DNA of 64,000 nt from Synechococcus sp. PROS-7-1 (GCF_014279795.1 NZ_CP047945.1:1632572-1696571), one strand, 5' to 3'; counted from the first letter of the stretch, positions 53,450-63,514 are shown. Numbers and translations: made by a program. Notes: a model not told the origin generated them from the letters alone.

Positions 53450-53902
53450 CTACGGCAATGACACGTTCTCGTGATCAACGTCTTCGATGGCCACAGGATC
53501 GCCGAGCTTGATTCCCAGGCGCGCCGCCTCGCCCGCGCCGATCTCCACCACACCATCAGCAAAGTCCGCCCGCCCGTTGCCATCGGCATCCGCCCAGTAG
53601 GACGGGCAGGGAAGTGATCGGCAGACCGGCACAGCAGCAACGATGTCGAGCACCTGTCCGTCGCGCACGAACACCAGATCGAGCGGGGCGAGGGTGTTCA
53701 GCATCCAGAAGCGCAGGGGGCGGGGCGGACTAGCCGGAAACCACATGCCTCGCAGCGGCGGCAACGCCGGACGTTGCATCAGGCCGAGCTGCTGCTCCCT
53801 TGGTGTATCGGCCACCTCAAGGGCAATACAGGCCTCTGCGCGTGGCTGCAGGCACCAACGCGCCTCAATGGGCAGGATTTGCGGTGGTGGCGGCAGCTCC
53901 AT
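53450..53902 (-). CDS. DUF192 family protein
   Basis: 150 residues. The DUF192 core is plain: EVADTPREQQLGLMQRPALPPL then FWMLNTLAPLDLVFVRDGQV and ADGVVEIGAGEAARLGIKLGD. These small proteins have unknown function; many are secreted, but this one lacks a clear leader. Its ATG shares one base with the stop of the response regulator (TGATG), so it is coupled to it. Confidence 0.85.
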   Translation of the reverse strand: MELPPPPQILPIEARWCLQPRAEACIALEVADTPREQQLGLMQRPALPPLRGMWFPASPPRPLRFWMLNTLAPLDLVFVRDGQVLDIVAAVPVCRSLPCPSYWADADGNGRADFADGVVEIGAGEAARLGIKLGDPVAIEDVDHENVSLP

Positions 53903-54600
53903 CAGCTGGGGTCGAGTCTTGGCGCACCATCATTGAGGCAGTAGCCGCGGCCGCGGATCGTATGGATCAGCCGCGACTCCCCCCCCTCCTCCAGCTTCTG
54001 ACGCAGGTAACGCACATACACCTCGATCACATTGCTGGAGGATCCCTGCTCGTCGTTCCAGACCTCGCGCAAGATCCGGTCGCGGCCCACAACAGTGCCC
54101 CGCTCCTCCATCAGCAACATCAGCAGGGCATATTCACGGGCCGTGAGGGCGACGGGCCTCTGGCCACGCCGAACCTGCCGGCAGCTGATGTCCACACTCA
54201 GATCGCCCACCTTCAACAAGGGACGTCGCAACTGGCTGCGCTCCTGAATCGCCAGGTGCAAGCGCAGCCTCTGCAACAGATCGCTCGCACCAGCGTTGGT
54301 GAACCAGAAGTCATCGGCACCGCAGCTGAAACAAGCTTCACGGGCCTCAATCGTGTCTTCGCTGACGCCGATCAGGATTGGCATCGACCCAAAGCGATCT
54401 CTGAGCGAGCCCACCTGATCAATCGCATCCGATCCCACCAGGGCCGCCGCCGGCACACCACTGGGACCAGCAGCAGCACCCACTTGGGATTGATAGCCGG
54501 AAGCCAAAAGCCGGTCCGCGAGAGCCAGAGCCTCCTGGCCCAGCAACAACACCAATGGGCGTTCATCGCTCGCGCGCGTCAGCGGGTCATGCACAGTCAT
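53902..54600 (-). CDS. OmpR-type response regulator with degenerate receiver
   Basis: 232 residues. The C-terminal winged helix (about 128-225) is intact: [26 protein letters not shown], then [14 protein letters not shown] and [11 protein letters not shown]. The N-terminal receiver (about 14-115) lacks the acidic pair (LLLGQEAL), has Gly where the phospho-Asp should be (AAALVGSDA), and lacks the conserved Lys near FWFTNAG. Phosphotransfer therefore seems lost and it may act without a kinase. Coupled to nadK upstream and DUF192 downstream. Confidence 0.82.
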   Translation of the reverse strand: MTVHDPLTRASDERPLVLLLGQEALALADRLLASGYQSQVGAAAGPSGVPAAALVGSDAIDQVGSLRDRFGSMPILIGVSEDTIEAREACFSCGADDFWFTNAGASDLLQRLRLHLAIQERSQLRRPLLKVGDLSVDISCRQVRRGQRPVALTAREYALLMLLMEERGTVVGRDRILREVWNDEQGSSSNVIEVYVRYLRQKLEEGGESRLIHTIRGRGYCLNDGAPRLDPS

Positions 54601-55514
54601 GCGCGATCAGGCTTGGCCACATGGGGAAGACCCCAGCCCAGTTTGTTGCGCAGCACCTGGAAAAACTCATGGTCTGTCAGGCGCACAAAACGAACGGGAT
54701 GGTCGCTGCGCCGGATCAGCACCCGATCTTCAGGCCACACGTAACAGCCGGCACTGCCATCCACCACCATCATCAGTCGTTCCGGCGTGGCGGGAAACAC
54801 GGTCACGGGCTCCTGATCGCTGAACACCAGAGCCCGTGAGGCCAGCGAGTGAGGAGCGATCGGCGTCAGCTGCAGCACCGGACAATCCGGCGTGATCACC
54901 GGTCCTCCGGCGCTGAGCGCATAAGCCGTGGATCCGGTGGGGGTCGAGAGAATGACGCCATCCGCCGAGATATCCACCGGTGCATGGCGGCCGATGGCGA
55001 TCTCGAAGTGACACATGCTCGTGAGTGGTTCACGGTGCAGAGCCATCTCGTTGAGCGACAAAGCCTCCCAGCGGCGCTGATCGCCACGCATCACGCTCAC
55101 CACCAGATTGGCGCGCTCCTCAATCGTCCACTGCTCTGTGAGCACTTGATCCAGGGCCCGATCGAGATCATCGAGGTAAGCCTCAGCCAAGAAGCCGAGA
55201 TGCCCCGTGTTGATCGTGAGAATCGGCACGCCCACCGGCGCGGTCTGACGCGCCGCCGAGAGCACCGTGCCATCACCCCCCAGCACGATCGCCAGCGCCA
55301 TCGATGGATCAAAGCCTTCGGGAACACAGGCGTTGTATCCGAGCATGCGCAGGTGCTGGTCGGGATTGGCAAAGCCCACCATCCCGCCGGAGCTACTCAC
55401 CCGCACCACCTCATGACCGCCGCGTTCCAGGCGCGCCTGAATGGTGGCGGCAGTTTCGACCGCCAAAGGCTTGCCATCATTGACGATCAGTCCGACCCGG
55501 GGCACCGATCGCAT
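54597..55514 (-). CDS. nadK: NAD kinase
   Basis: 305 residues from ATG 55514 (a TTG one codon upstream is possible). [11 protein letters not shown] at about 79-89 is the ATP-grasping loop with catalytic Asp, followed by [16 protein letters not shown], and [15 protein letters not shown]. It phosphorylates NAD to NADP, which feeds photosynthetic redox reactions. Its stop overlaps the response-regulator start (ATGA). Confidence 0.95.
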   Translation of the reverse strand: MRSVPRVGLIVNDGKPLAVETAATIQARLERGGHEVVRVSSSGGMVGFANPDQHLRMLGYNACVPEGFDPSMALAIVLGGDGTVLSAARQTAPVGVPILTINTGHLGFLAEAYLDDLDRALDQVLTEQWTIEERANLVVSVMRGDQRRWEALSLNEMALHREPLTSMCHFEIAIGRHAPVDISADGVILSTPTGSTAYALSAGGPVITPDCPVLQLTPIAPHSLASRALVFSDQEPVTVFPATPERLMMVVDGSAGCYVWPEDRVLIRRSDHPVRFVRLTDHEFFQVLRNKLGWGLPHVAKPDRA

Positions 55515-55591
55515 CAAGCAACAGCGCGCTCACTTTATGAGAAAGCCCAGCTTGATGGCCCCAGATGGGATCTTTGTTGATCAGCTCTGAA

Positions 55592-57235
55592 TCAGCGTCG
55601 GTTGGAGCGAAGCAGGGACACGATCAACCAGAGCCCGAAGAGCGTGGCGCCGATGAACAGGCCTTCGCTCACATTGCGCAGCAATTCCTGCTGGGCGAGC
55701 GTCGCCATCAGCGTGGCGCTAAGCAGGAGTGCAGCCACCAGAATCGCCAGCGACACCCGCTGCGACAGTCGCTCCAGCGTGGCGCGCAACGACTCCAGCC
55801 CCTCAAGCTGCAGAGCAAACACCAGCTCATCACTGCTGAACCGCCGCAGCAGCTGACTGAGTTGACGCGGCGCTTCAAGGGAGAAATTGCGCAGATCCAG
55901 GCCGAACTGCATCAAACGCTCCTGCGGCAGCATCACCGAGCGCGCCAGCAATTGAGCCACCAGGGGCTGCATTTCTCCGGTGAAACTGAACGCAGGGTTG
56001 AGCGAGCAGCCCACACCTTCCAAATTGGTGACCGACTTCACAAACAGCCCAAGCGTTCCGGGCACGCGCAAACCCGTGCGGTTCGCCAACTGCAGAAGGT
56101 CGGCCAAAAACAGGGCGAAATTGAGCTCTTCCAGGGGTTTGGAGAAGCTGCTGGCAATCAACGCATCCAGCTGGCGCTGGAGTTGTTGCCGGTCCACCTT
56201 CACCCCGCGGGCTGCCGGAGCGATCTGTTCCAGCAGATCGGTGGCCCTGGCACCATCCTGATTGATCAGTGCCAGCACCAGATCCAACAGATTGCTGCGA
56301 GTGCGCGGGTCGAACACGCCGACCATGCCGGCATCGAGCAGCACCACGCTGCCATCGCTCAACACCTTCAGATTCCCAGGGTGGGGATCGGCATGGAAAA
56401 ACCCCTCCACGAAGTACTGCTCTACAAAGGCTCCCAGAAGCGCCGTGGTGGTAGGACCAACCCCCGGCCCCTGGCTGAGGGAGAGGCGCGCTTGGTCCGT
56501 GAGGATGGCGTCACCATCAATCCACTCCAGCACCAACACCCGCTGACCGGACAGGTTCTGCACCACCTGGGGCAAGCGCAGCTGCCCCTCGGGAACAAAT
56601 GAAGAGGCCTCCAGGCAGCGCTCCAATCGCAGGGTGTTCTGGGCTTCGATGCGGAAATCCAGCTCTCGGCCCAAGGCGTCCAGCACCTGGTCAGCCAGCC
56701 CGACGAAGTCGTACTGACTCCCCAACGCGGTGGCTGAAGCCAGGGCCGCAATCTTGCGCAGCAGACGGCCGTCCTCAGCCACCTGGGCCTCGATGCCTGG
56801 CCGCAGCACCTTCACGGCCACCGGCACTCCATCCTGCAGAGACGCCCGATACACCTGCCCCACACTGCCAGCTGCAATCGGATCGTGGTCGAACGTTCTG
56901 AAGGCCTGCGTGACCTCGCTGTTCAGCTGCTCTTCCAGTTGGGGACGCACCCTCTCCCAGGGCACTGGCGGCACGTTGGCCTGCAGATCACTAAGGGCCT
57001 CGATGTAGGCCTCACCGAGCAGATCCGGACGGGTGCTGAGCAACTGACCCAGCTTCACGTACACCGGTCCCAGCTCCGTGAGGATGTTGCACAGCACCGA
57101 TGGCAAGGGAAGCCTGGTCTCTTCGGCATCACCACGACGCAGAAGCTGGGAGAGAAACGCCCATTCATGCTTCGAGAGAACCTGAACGATCTCCAGGGCT
57201 CGCGCGGAACCATCGAACACCGAAAGCACAGACAC
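55592..57235 (-). CDS. ABC1/UbiB-family atypical kinase
   Basis: 547 residues, GTG start. N-terminal LGPVYVKLGQLLSTRPDLLG contains the KxGQ motif of the family; the Ala-rich loop AAGSVGQVYRA replaces the P-loop; HADPHPGNLKV and LDAGMVGVF are the catalytic and metal loops. Two C-terminal hydrophobic helices (about 495-545) anchor it. ABC1K proteins regulate quinone and prenyl-lipid metabolism in plastids and cyanobacteria. Lies between pheS and nadK on the same strand. Confidence 0.92.
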   Translation of the reverse strand: MSVLSVFDGSARALEIVQVLSKHEWAFLSQLLRRGDAEETRLPLPSVLCNILTELGPVYVKLGQLLSTRPDLLGEAYIEALSDLQANVPPVPWERVRPQLEEQLNSEVTQAFRTFDHDPIAAGSVGQVYRASLQDGVPVAVKVLRPGIEAQVAEDGRLLRKIAALASATALGSQYDFVGLADQVLDALGRELDFRIEAQNTLRLERCLEASSFVPEGQLRLPQVVQNLSGQRVLVLEWIDGDAILTDQARLSLSQGPGVGPTTTALLGAFVEQYFVEGFFHADPHPGNLKVLSDGSVVLLDAGMVGVFDPRTRSNLLDLVLALINQDGARATDLLEQIAPAARGVKVDRQQLQRQLDALIASSFSKPLEELNFALFLADLLQLANRTGLRVPGTLGLFVKSVTNLEGVGCSLNPAFSFTGEMQPLVAQLLARSVMLPQERLMQFGLDLRNFSLEAPRQLSQLLRRFSSDELVFALQLEGLESLRATLERLSQRVSLAILVAALLLSATLMATLAQQELLRNVSEGLFIGATLFGLWLIVSLLRSNRR

Positions 57236-57333
57236 CGCTCAAGCCGAATCACGTCTCCCCGGATCATGGAGAGAACGCAGAGATCGGGCATCACTCTTCA
57301 GCGAAATGCGCCTATTAAGGATCAGCCCTTGCC

Positions 57334-58341
57334 TCAGAACTGCTCGAGGAAGCGCAGATCGCTGGTGTAGAGCCGGCGGATGTCGTCAATGCCATGGCGG
57401 ACCATGCAGAAACGTTCCACGCCAAGACCAGCGGCAAAACCACTCCAGCGCTCAGGATCAAGCCCCAGGCCTTCGAGCACCGCAGGGTCCACCATCCCGC
57501 AACCCATCACTTCAAGCCAGCGACCCCGCCACTGCACATCCACCTCAGCGGAAGGCTCTGTGAACGGGAAGTAGCTGGCGCGGAAACGCACCGGCAGATC
57601 TCCGAAAAAGGCCTTGAGAAAGGCCATCACCGTGCCGCGCAGGTGACTGAAATCCAAGCCTTCATCAATGGCCAGCACCTCCACCTGGTGGAACACCGGA
57701 GAATGGGTGGCGTCCACGGCATCCCGGCGATAAACGCGCCCGGGGGCCACGATGCGCACCGGCGGTGGGTTGTTTTCCAGATGCCTGATCTGCACCGGTG
57801 AGGTGTGCGTGCGCAGCAGCAGGTTGTCCTTCAAATAGAACGTGTCCTGCATGTCCCTGGCCGGGTGCTCCGGGGGAATGTTGAGGGCGGTGAAATTGTG
57901 ATGGTCGGTCTCCACCTCGGGCCCCTCCTCCACCTGATAACCAAGACCGCAAAACAGATCAACGATCTCCTCAGTGGTGCTGATCAAGGGGTGGCGATGC
58001 CCCATGGGAACGCCTACCGGAGGAGCAGTGACATCCAGAGTCTCCTCTGCAATACGAGCCTCCATCGCGGCCTGTTTCACGGCCAGGAGGCGCTTTCCCA
58101 GGAGCGTCTGCACCTGGGTTTTCAACACATTGGCGCGCTGACCCACCAGCGGCCGCTCGTTGCCAGGCAACTTGCCCATGGCTCCGAGCACACCGGAGAG
58201 ACGGCCTTTCTTGCCGAGCAAGCCCACCCGCAACTGCTCGAGGGCCTCGGCATCGGCAGCGGCGGCGATGGCCTCAGCCGCTTCGGCCTCAAGGGCCTCC
58301 AGCTGATCGGTGAGCTGCTGCAGGGTGACGGTGGCGCTCAC
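57334..58341 (-). CDS. pheS: phenylalanine-tRNA ligase alpha subunit
   Basis: 335 residues. The N-terminal coiled coil (about 1-85) binds tRNA; the class II core has [57 protein letters not shown] and the terminal motif 3 [21 protein letters not shown]. Charges tRNA-Phe together with PheT, encoded elsewhere. Divergent from surE across about 70 bases. Confidence 0.96.
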   Translation of the reverse strand: MSATVTLQQLTDQLEALEAEAAEAIAAAADAEALEQLRVGLLGKKGRLSGVLGAMGKLPGNERPLVGQRANVLKTQVQTLLGKRLLAVKQAAMEARIAEETLDVTAPPVGVPMGHRHPLISTTEEIVDLFCGLGYQVEEGPEVETDHHNFTALNIPPEHPARDMQDTFYLKDNLLLRTHTSPVQIRHLENNPPPVRIVAPGRVYRRDAVDATHSPVFHQVEVLAIDEGLDFSHLRGTVMAFLKAFFGDLPVRFRASYFPFTEPSAEVDVQWRGRWLEVMGCGMVDPAVLEGLGLDPERWSGFAAGLGVERFCMVRHGIDDIRRLYTSDLRFLEQF

Positions 58342-58412
58342 GGCTTTGACAAGACGGCAGCTGACTGTAAGCAGTGATCACGACTAGGTTCGCCCCATCG
58401 GCTTTTGATTCC

Positions 58413-59222
58413 ATGGCCCCCTTGCGGATCCTGATCAGCAATGACGACGGGGTATTCGCCGACGGCATCCGTGCTCTGGCGGCTGCAGCGGCCGCAGCAG
58501 GGCACCAGGTGACGGTGGTTTGCCCCGATCGCGAGCGATCCGCCACCGGCCATGGACTCACCCTCCAGACCCCGATCCGAGCCGAAAAAGCCGACAGCCT
58601 CTTCGAAGCGGGAATCAGCGCCTGGGCTTGCAGCGGCACGCCTGCCGACTGCATGAAGCTGGCCTTGTTCGAACTGATGCAGGAGGCGCCGGACCTGGTG
58701 TTGACCGGCATCAATCACGGCCCGAATCTGGGCACCGATGTGTTCTGCTCCGGCACCGTTGCCGCGGCCATGGAAGGGACCCTCGAGGGGCTGCCGTCGA
58801 TGGCCATCAGCAGTGCCTGTTTCCAGTGGCGCGACTTCCAGGGTGCCGCCGCCCTGGCCGTGGACGTGGCCACAGCCGCGCTGCGTGATCAATGGCCTGA
58901 GAATCTGCTTCTCAACTTGAACATCCCCCCTTGCCGCCCTGAGGTGATGGGTCCTCTGCGCTGGACGCGCCTCTCAATCCGCCGCTACGACGAGCAATTC
59001 AGCCCTCGCAAGGATCCGCGCGGCCGCACCTATTACTGGCTGGCAGGGGAAGTGGTGGAAGACCTGGAATCCGGCGGGGATGGCCCGCGGGACTGGCCCA
59101 CGGATGTGGCCCAGATTGAAGCCAACAGCCCGTCGCTCACACCAATCCAACCGGAGCTGTTCTGGCGTGGCCCCCTCGGAGGCCTTCCTCGCCTGGAGCT
59201 CAACGGTCAGCGGGTTCGGTAA
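58413..59222 (+). CDS. surE: 5'/3'-nucleotidase SurE
   Basis: 269 residues from ATG 58413. The N-terminus [18 protein letters not shown] holds the metal-binding Asp pair; [12 protein letters not shown] and [26 protein letters not shown] complete the active site. SurE dephosphorylates nucleoside monophosphates with broad specificity and helps stationary-phase survival. Its last 16 bases overlap the convergent DUF3611 gene. Confidence 0.95.
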   Translation: MAPLRILISNDDGVFADGIRALAAAAAAAGHQVTVVCPDRERSATGHGLTLQTPIRAEKADSLFEAGISAWACSGTPADCMKLALFELMQEAPDLVLTGINHGPNLGTDVFCSGTVAAAMEGTLEGLPSMAISSACFQWRDFQGAAALAVDVATAALRDQWPENLLLNLNIPPCRPEVMGPLRWTRLSIRRYDEQFSPRKDPRGRTYYWLAGEVVEDLESGGDGPRDWPTDVAQIEANSPSLTPIQPELFWRGPLGGLPRLELNGQRVR

Positions 59223-59767
59223 ATCCGCTGCAGCAGCCAGAGCGAAAACAGCAATCCGATCAGGTGGGCGAACAACACCTGCGTGTTGCTCAAAACAGAG
59301 AGCATCTCCAGCGATGTAATCGCCAGATTCTCAGCAGCACCCTGGCTACCGATCGCAATTCCTGGAGTCTGAGAAGACGCCTGCACAAACAGGGCCCCTG
59401 CCAGCGACTGATAGCCAACCGCCGCCAGCACCAGCCCGAGGAGATCCGCAAAGATTCCACGCTTGATCAATCGGCTGGCTTCTGCGCGACTCGGGCGCAC
59501 GCCACTGGCGAGTGCACGCCCTAAGCGCACGATCAGCCAGCCTTGCCAGAGGCTGAACAGCAACACAAAGAACGACAGGGTGGTGAGGGACAGTCCTGGA
59601 CTCAATCCCACCGCGCGATCTGCGTTCCTGGAGAGGCTGCCGCCGATGTTGTTGAAGAGCAGCACCCCGACCACCACCACACCGAGGGCGGTCTGGATCC
59701 AGAAGCGAATCCAGGCTGTCCGCTTCAGGCCAAGGGCCAGCATCTGGAAATCGAGCCGGTCGGCCAT
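59207..59767 (-). CDS. DUF3611 membrane protein
   Basis: 186 residues from ATG 59767. Four hydrophobic helices: residues about 18-40, 65-85, 107-130 and 155-178. The segments [20 protein letters not shown] and [28 protein letters not shown] match the cyanobacterial/plastid family DUF3611. Function unknown; thylakoid or inner envelope location is likely by homology. Divergent from ribF across 47 bases. Confidence 0.8.
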   Translation of the reverse strand: MADRLDFQMLALGLKRTAWIRFWIQTALGVVVVGVLLFNNIGGSLSRNADRAVGLSPGLSLTTLSFFVLLFSLWQGWLIVRLGRALASGVRPSRAEASRLIKRGIFADLLGLVLAAVGYQSLAGALFVQASSQTPGIAIGSQGAAENLAITSLEMLSVLSNTQVLFAHLIGLLFSLWLLQRIYRTR

Positions 59768-59814
59768 GCGGGCTTGGTCGTCTGTCGTCCAAACTTGCCA
59801 CCAACCACCGCACT

Positions 59815-60753
59815 GTGCACGGCCCGTTGATCCCTCTCTGCTCACCTCAGCAGGCCCGCACCCCCACTGCGCTCGCCCTGGGCAGTTTTGATGGTCTCCA
59901 TGCCGGCCACCGGCGTGTGATCAAGGCCATCACCACAGCCCCCTTCGGCGGCCATCCCACCGTTGTGAGTTTCTGGCCCCATCCGCGGGAGGTTCTGCAC
60001 GGAGAGCCGCGGCTGCGCCTGGATCTCCCGGATGAAAAGCTGCATCTGCTCGAGCCCCTGGGAATCGAACAGCTGGTGCTGGTGCCCTTCACGAAGCAGC
60101 TGGCCCAACTGAGCGCCGCCGACTTCGTGGAGCAAGTGCTGTTGGCCACTCTGCAGGCGCGTCACATTGCCGTTGGGGCCAACTTCCGTTTCGGTCGCGG
60201 CCGCGAGGGCGACACCAACACCCTGGCTCACCTGGCCTCAGCCGCTGGCGTGAAAGTGAGCGTCGTCCCGATCCTGGAGGACGAAGAAGGGCGGATGAGC
60301 AGCAGCCGCATCCGCGCGGCGCTCAGCGCGGGAGAGTTGCACAGAGCCGCCAACCTGCTCGGCCGTGCCTATCGCTTCCAAGGGGAGGTGGTACGCGGCC
60401 GGGGGCTGGGTCGCGGTCTGGGATGGCCGACAGCCAATCTGCAAGTGGATGGCCGCAAATTCCTACCCGGGCTCGGGGTGTACGCGGCCTGGGCTTGGGT
60501 GGATGGTGATGGCACGCGACTGCCGGCGGTGATGAATCTCGGCCCTCAACCCACCGTTGATCCGGGATCCCCCTCCGCTGTGGAGGTGCATCTCCTCGAT
60601 TTTGAAATGGAACTCGAGGGTCGCTGGATCAAGGTGGAGCCCGTGCAGCGTCTCCGCGGCCAGCAGCGTTTTTCAGGCTTGAAGGAGCTCAGTGCCCAGA
60701 TCGGACGGGATGCCGTCGCAGCCAAAGAGGCGCTCAGGGCTCAAGCCGGATAG
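59815..60753 (+). CDS. ribF: bifunctional riboflavin kinase/FAD synthetase
   Basis: 312 residues from GTG 59815. The N-terminal adenylyltransferase has LGSFDGLHAGHRRVI (HxGH-type motif), HIAVGANFRFGRGREG and MSSSRIRAALSAGEL. The kinase half starts near residue 185 with YRFQGEVVRGRGLGRGLGWPTANL and the NLGPQPTV loop. It converts riboflavin to FMN and FAD. Its 3' end overlaps the small minus-strand gene by 13 bases. Confidence 0.95.
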   Translation: MHGPLIPLCSPQQARTPTALALGSFDGLHAGHRRVIKAITTAPFGGHPTVVSFWPHPREVLHGEPRLRLDLPDEKLHLLEPLGIEQLVLVPFTKQLAQLSAADFVEQVLLATLQARHIAVGANFRFGRGREGDTNTLAHLASAAGVKVSVVPILEDEEGRMSSSRIRAALSAGELHRAANLLGRAYRFQGEVVRGRGLGRGLGWPTANLQVDGRKFLPGLGVYAAWAWVDGDGTRLPAVMNLGPQPTVDPGSPSAVEVHLLDFEMELEGRWIKVEPVQRLRGQQRFSGLKELSAQIGRDAVAAKEALRAQAG

Positions 60754-60869
60754 GCGTTCGCCAAGCCCCAGACGATGAAGACGCTGATCCCTCCGAGCAA
60801 AATGATTCCCCACACCAGCACGTGCATGGTGCTGTCAGATCCTCCGTTCTCCATCGCCGCGTTAGGCAT
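60741..60869 (-). CDS. 42-residue membrane protein, possibly NdhP-like
   Basis: ATG 60869 gives a polar start, one helix (about 16-37, HVLVWGIILLGGISVFIVWG) and the end LANAYPA. Small single-helix subunits of the cyanobacterial NDH-1 complex (NdhP) have this size and a WGL-xxAYP-like end in my memory, but I cannot verify it. Transcribed divergently from thiE 20 bases away. Confidence 0.5.
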   Translation of the reverse strand: MPNAAMENGGSDSTMHVLVWGIILLGGISVFIVWGLANAYPA

Positions 60870-60889
60870 GAGATCCTGCCCAGAGTGCC

Positions 60890-61951
60890 ATGGAATCGAT
60901 GCCTGTCGCCCCCAGCACTGATCCGCGTGTGGCAAGGCTGATCGATGCCAACCTCGATCGGGCCCGAGAGGGGCTGCGCGTAATCGAAGACTGGTGTCGG
61001 TTTGGCCTCGATCGTCAGGACCTTGTGGTGCCACTCAAGGACTGGCGTCAACAGCTTGGTCAGCTGCATGACGACGCTTACCGACAGGCCCGCTCCACCG
61101 CCACCGACGCTGCGGCTGGGTTGGGCCATCCGGCGCAGGACAACCGCAGCGACAGCGTCGCCATCGTGAAGGCCAACGCCAGCCGCGTGCAGGAAGCCCT
61201 GCGGGTGATCGAGGAATTCGCCCGCACGGGTGATGCCGTTCTCGCCCGCACGGCGGCCGCCGTGCGCTACGCGCTTTACGACCATGAGGTGCGCATCCTT
61301 GAGGCCTGCGGGCACAACCGTCGCCAGCAACAGCTGGCTGACGCCAAGCTTTGCCTGATCACGGATCCCGGCGCCGACGACAACCCTGACCGGCTCATGC
61401 ACAACGTGAAGGCGGCCCTGGAGTCAGGCGTCACCCTGGTGCAGTACCGGCGCAAACACGGCTCCGATGGCCTGCGGCTTCAGGAGGCACAGCAACTGGC
61501 GCAGCTCTGCCGAGCGCACAACGCCCTGTTCATCGTGAATGACCGCATCGACCTCGCCCTGCTCGTGAATGCCGACGGTGTTCATCTCGGCCAGGAGGAT
61601 CTGCCGCAGCACGAGGCCCGTCGTCTTCTCGGCAACGAGAAGCTGATCGGACGCAGCACCCATGCGCTGGCACAGCTTGAGGCAGCGCAACAGGAAGGGG
61701 CGGATTATGCGGGCGTAGGGCCGGTGTTCGCCACCGCCACCAAAGCCGATCGCCAACCCGCCGGACTGAACTGGGTGAAGGAGGCCTGCGCAGCAGCCCG
61801 CATTCCTTGGTTTGCCATCGGCGGCATCACCGCCACAACGTTGCCCCAGGTGCTTGAGGCTGGCGCCAACCGGGTGGCTGTGGTGAGCGCGATCATGGCG
61901 TCCGACGATCCAGCGCTTGCCAGCCGGCAGCTGCTGGATCTGCTCATCTGA
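60890..61951 (+). CDS. thiE: thiamine-phosphate synthase (cyanobacterial long form)
   Basis: 353 residues. A helical N-terminal domain (about 1-145: DPRVARLIDANLDRAREGLRV, QEALRVIEEFARTGD) typical of cyanobacterial ThiE precedes the TIM-barrel synthase (about 155-353) with SGVTLVQYRRKH, LFIVNDRIDLALLVNADGVHLGQEDLP and the phosphate loop FAIGGITATTLPQV. It joins the thiazole and pyrimidine moieties to form thiamine phosphate. ATG 60899 is an alternative start. thiS follows after 14 bases. Confidence 0.95.
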   Translation: MESMPVAPSTDPRVARLIDANLDRAREGLRVIEDWCRFGLDRQDLVVPLKDWRQQLGQLHDDAYRQARSTATDAAAGLGHPAQDNRSDSVAIVKANASRVQEALRVIEEFARTGDAVLARTAAAVRYALYDHEVRILEACGHNRRQQQLADAKLCLITDPGADDNPDRLMHNVKAALESGVTLVQYRRKHGSDGLRLQEAQQLAQLCRAHNALFIVNDRIDLALLVNADGVHLGQEDLPQHEARRLLGNEKLIGRSTHALAQLEAAQQEGADYAGVGPVFATATKADRQPAGLNWVKEACAAARIPWFAIGGITATTLPQVLEAGANRVAVVSAIMASDDPALASRQLLDLLI

Positions 61952-61965
61952 ACCGTCGATCTGCC

Positions 61966-62172
61966 ATGCAACTCACCGTGAACGGAGAGGCACGTGAGCT
62001 CAATGGAGCCCTCACCCATCTCGATCAGGTCATCGACGCCCTCGGCCATCACCCAAGGTTGGTGGTCGTGGAATTCAATGGCCTGATCCTTACTCCTGAA
62101 CGCTGGGGGGGCCAACCCGTTCAGGACGGTGACAGCCTGGAGATCGTCACCATTGTGGGTGGTGGTTCCTAG
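61966..62172 (+). CDS. thiS: sulfur carrier protein ThiS
   Basis: 68 residues, ubiquitin-like fold: MQLTVNGEARELNGALTHL at the start and DGDSLEIVTIVGGGS at the end. ThiS normally ends in Gly-Gly, whose carboxylate is adenylated and thiocarboxylated; here one Ser follows the three Gly, so the thiocarboxylate would need its removal or another chemistry. It directly follows thiE, and supplies sulfur for the thiazole ring. Confidence 0.88.
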   Translation: MQLTVNGEARELNGALTHLDQVIDALGHHPRLVVVEFNGLILTPERWGGQPVQDGDSLEIVTIVGGGS

Positions 62173-62197
62173 GATCAGCTCAGTTTTTAACGTCGTT

Positions 62198-63172
62198 TTG
62201 GCCCATTCGCCGAATCGCCTCTCCAACCGCGCAATCCACCGCTTGCTCTCGGGCTTGATGGTGCCAGTGCTGCTGGTGGGTCTTCTCTTAATCCATCCGC
62301 TTCCCAGCGATGCGGCCCGTGGTGGCCGAATTGGAGGCGGCAGCTTCAGGGCCCCAAGCATGCCCCGGAGCGGTGGCTATGGCGGTGGCGTCAGAGGGGG
62401 ATACAACGGCGGCTACAACAGGGGCTACGGCGGCGGTTTCGGCTTCCCCTTCATCATTCCAATTTTCGGCTTCGGCGGTGGCGGACTGCTGGGATTCCTG
62501 GTGTTGATGGCCATCGTCGGGGTGGTGGTGAATGCAGTCCGTGGAGGTGGCGGACGTCCTGCAATCGGCGGTGGCGTCGGTGGTTACGACGGCCCTCGGG
62601 AAATCCCGATGGGTCCGGTGTCGCTGCTTCAACTGCAGATCGGCCTTCTGGCCAGCGCCAAGGATCTTCAGACGGATCTCCGTGCGCTTGCCTCATCGGC
62701 CGACACCAGTTCCGCCAGTGGCCTTCAGCGGGTGCTGCAGGACACCACCTTGGCCCTCTTGCGCCAACCGGATCTTTGGGTTTACGCCAATGCCGAATCC
62801 GGCAGCGTTCCCTTCAACGCGGCTGAATCCACCTTCAATCGCCTCTCCATGACCGAGCGCAGCAAACTGCGCGAAGAACTCACCACCAACGTGGGGGGTG
62901 TCCGGTCGAACGTTGACACCATCGCGAGTCGCGGTGATGCCGATGCCACCAATGAATTCATCGTGGTGACGCTCCTGGTGGCCAGCCGCCGCCCCGTGAC
63001 CCTCAAGAAAGCCGACAACGGTGAAGATCTGCGAGAATCCCTGCGAATTCTGGGTTCGACAGCCTCCAGCGATCTCATTGCTCTCGAGGTGATCTGGCAA
63101 CCCGATGGTGCTGGCGACGTTCTCAGCGCCGATGAACTGGTGACGGCCTACCCCAACCTCCAACACCTCTGA
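62198..63172 (+). CDS. DUF1517 secreted/membrane protein
   Basis: 324 residues from TTG 62198, which gives a basic N-region before a signal helix (MVPVLLVGLLLIHP); ATG 62258 and upstream codons are alternatives. A Gly/Arg/Ser/Tyr-rich segment (about 45-85: GGGVRGGYNGGYNRGYGG) and a helix (about 87-115) precede the DUF1517 domain (about 140-320: GPVSLLQLQIGLLASAKDL, EFIVVTLLVASRRPVTL). Function unknown; cyanobacterial and plastid homologues are membrane-bound. Confidence 0.78.
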   Translation: MAHSPNRLSNRAIHRLLSGLMVPVLLVGLLLIHPLPSDAARGGRIGGGSFRAPSMPRSGGYGGGVRGGYNGGYNRGYGGGFGFPFIIPIFGFGGGGLLGFLVLMAIVGVVVNAVRGGGGRPAIGGGVGGYDGPREIPMGPVSLLQLQIGLLASAKDLQTDLRALASSADTSSASGLQRVLQDTTLALLRQPDLWVYANAESGSVPFNAAESTFNRLSMTERSKLREELTTNVGGVRSNVDTIASRGDADATNEFIVVTLLVASRRPVTLKKADNGEDLRESLRILGSTASSDLIALEVIWQPDGAGDVLSADELVTAYPNLQHL

Positions 63173-63302
63173 GCAGGTTTAAGAAAATCTTCCGCAGATT
63201 TGATGTCATGAAACGCGTAAAAAGCGCACGAGATCGATAGGTTGAAATCACTAGTAACGCATCAGTTCATTGGCCCCTGCATCCCGACCAGATCCAAGAT
63301 CA

Positions 63303-63437
63303 ATGCAGTGGCAGACGAACGGGGAGCTTGATCGCAACGATCTCTTTGAACTGGTGCGCACGCTCAGGGACGTCGAATCACCCAACCACAGCAATGAGCT
63401 TTGGCGATTGGGGACGAAATACGACCAAGCCTCCTAA
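63303..63437 (+). CDS. 44-residue acidic peptide
   Basis: ATG 63303 to TAA 63437. Polar and helical (ELDRNDLFELVRTLRDVE), with no hydrophobic segment. It follows DUF1517 after 130 bases holding a 6-bp inverted repeat. No family recognised; conserved coding of a peptide this size is not proven. Confidence 0.4.
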   Translation: MQWQTNGELDRNDLFELVRTLRDVESPNHSNELWRLGTKYDQAS

Positions 63438-63514
63438 ACCGATTCCGGATCTCCAACCGTCCCTCTTGCCCGCTTGGGTGAGTCACTGCACCGTGCGGAT
63501 GCTGCTTTGGTTCG

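Noticed and set aside
55565-56602. Plus-strand open frame opposite the ABC1 kinase
   Set aside because: Antisense shadow; Gln/His-rich translation without motifs.
60800-60900. TPP riboswitch before thiE
   Set aside because: The gap to the neighbouring genes is too short and no conserved TPP-aptamer strings such as CTGAGA were seen.
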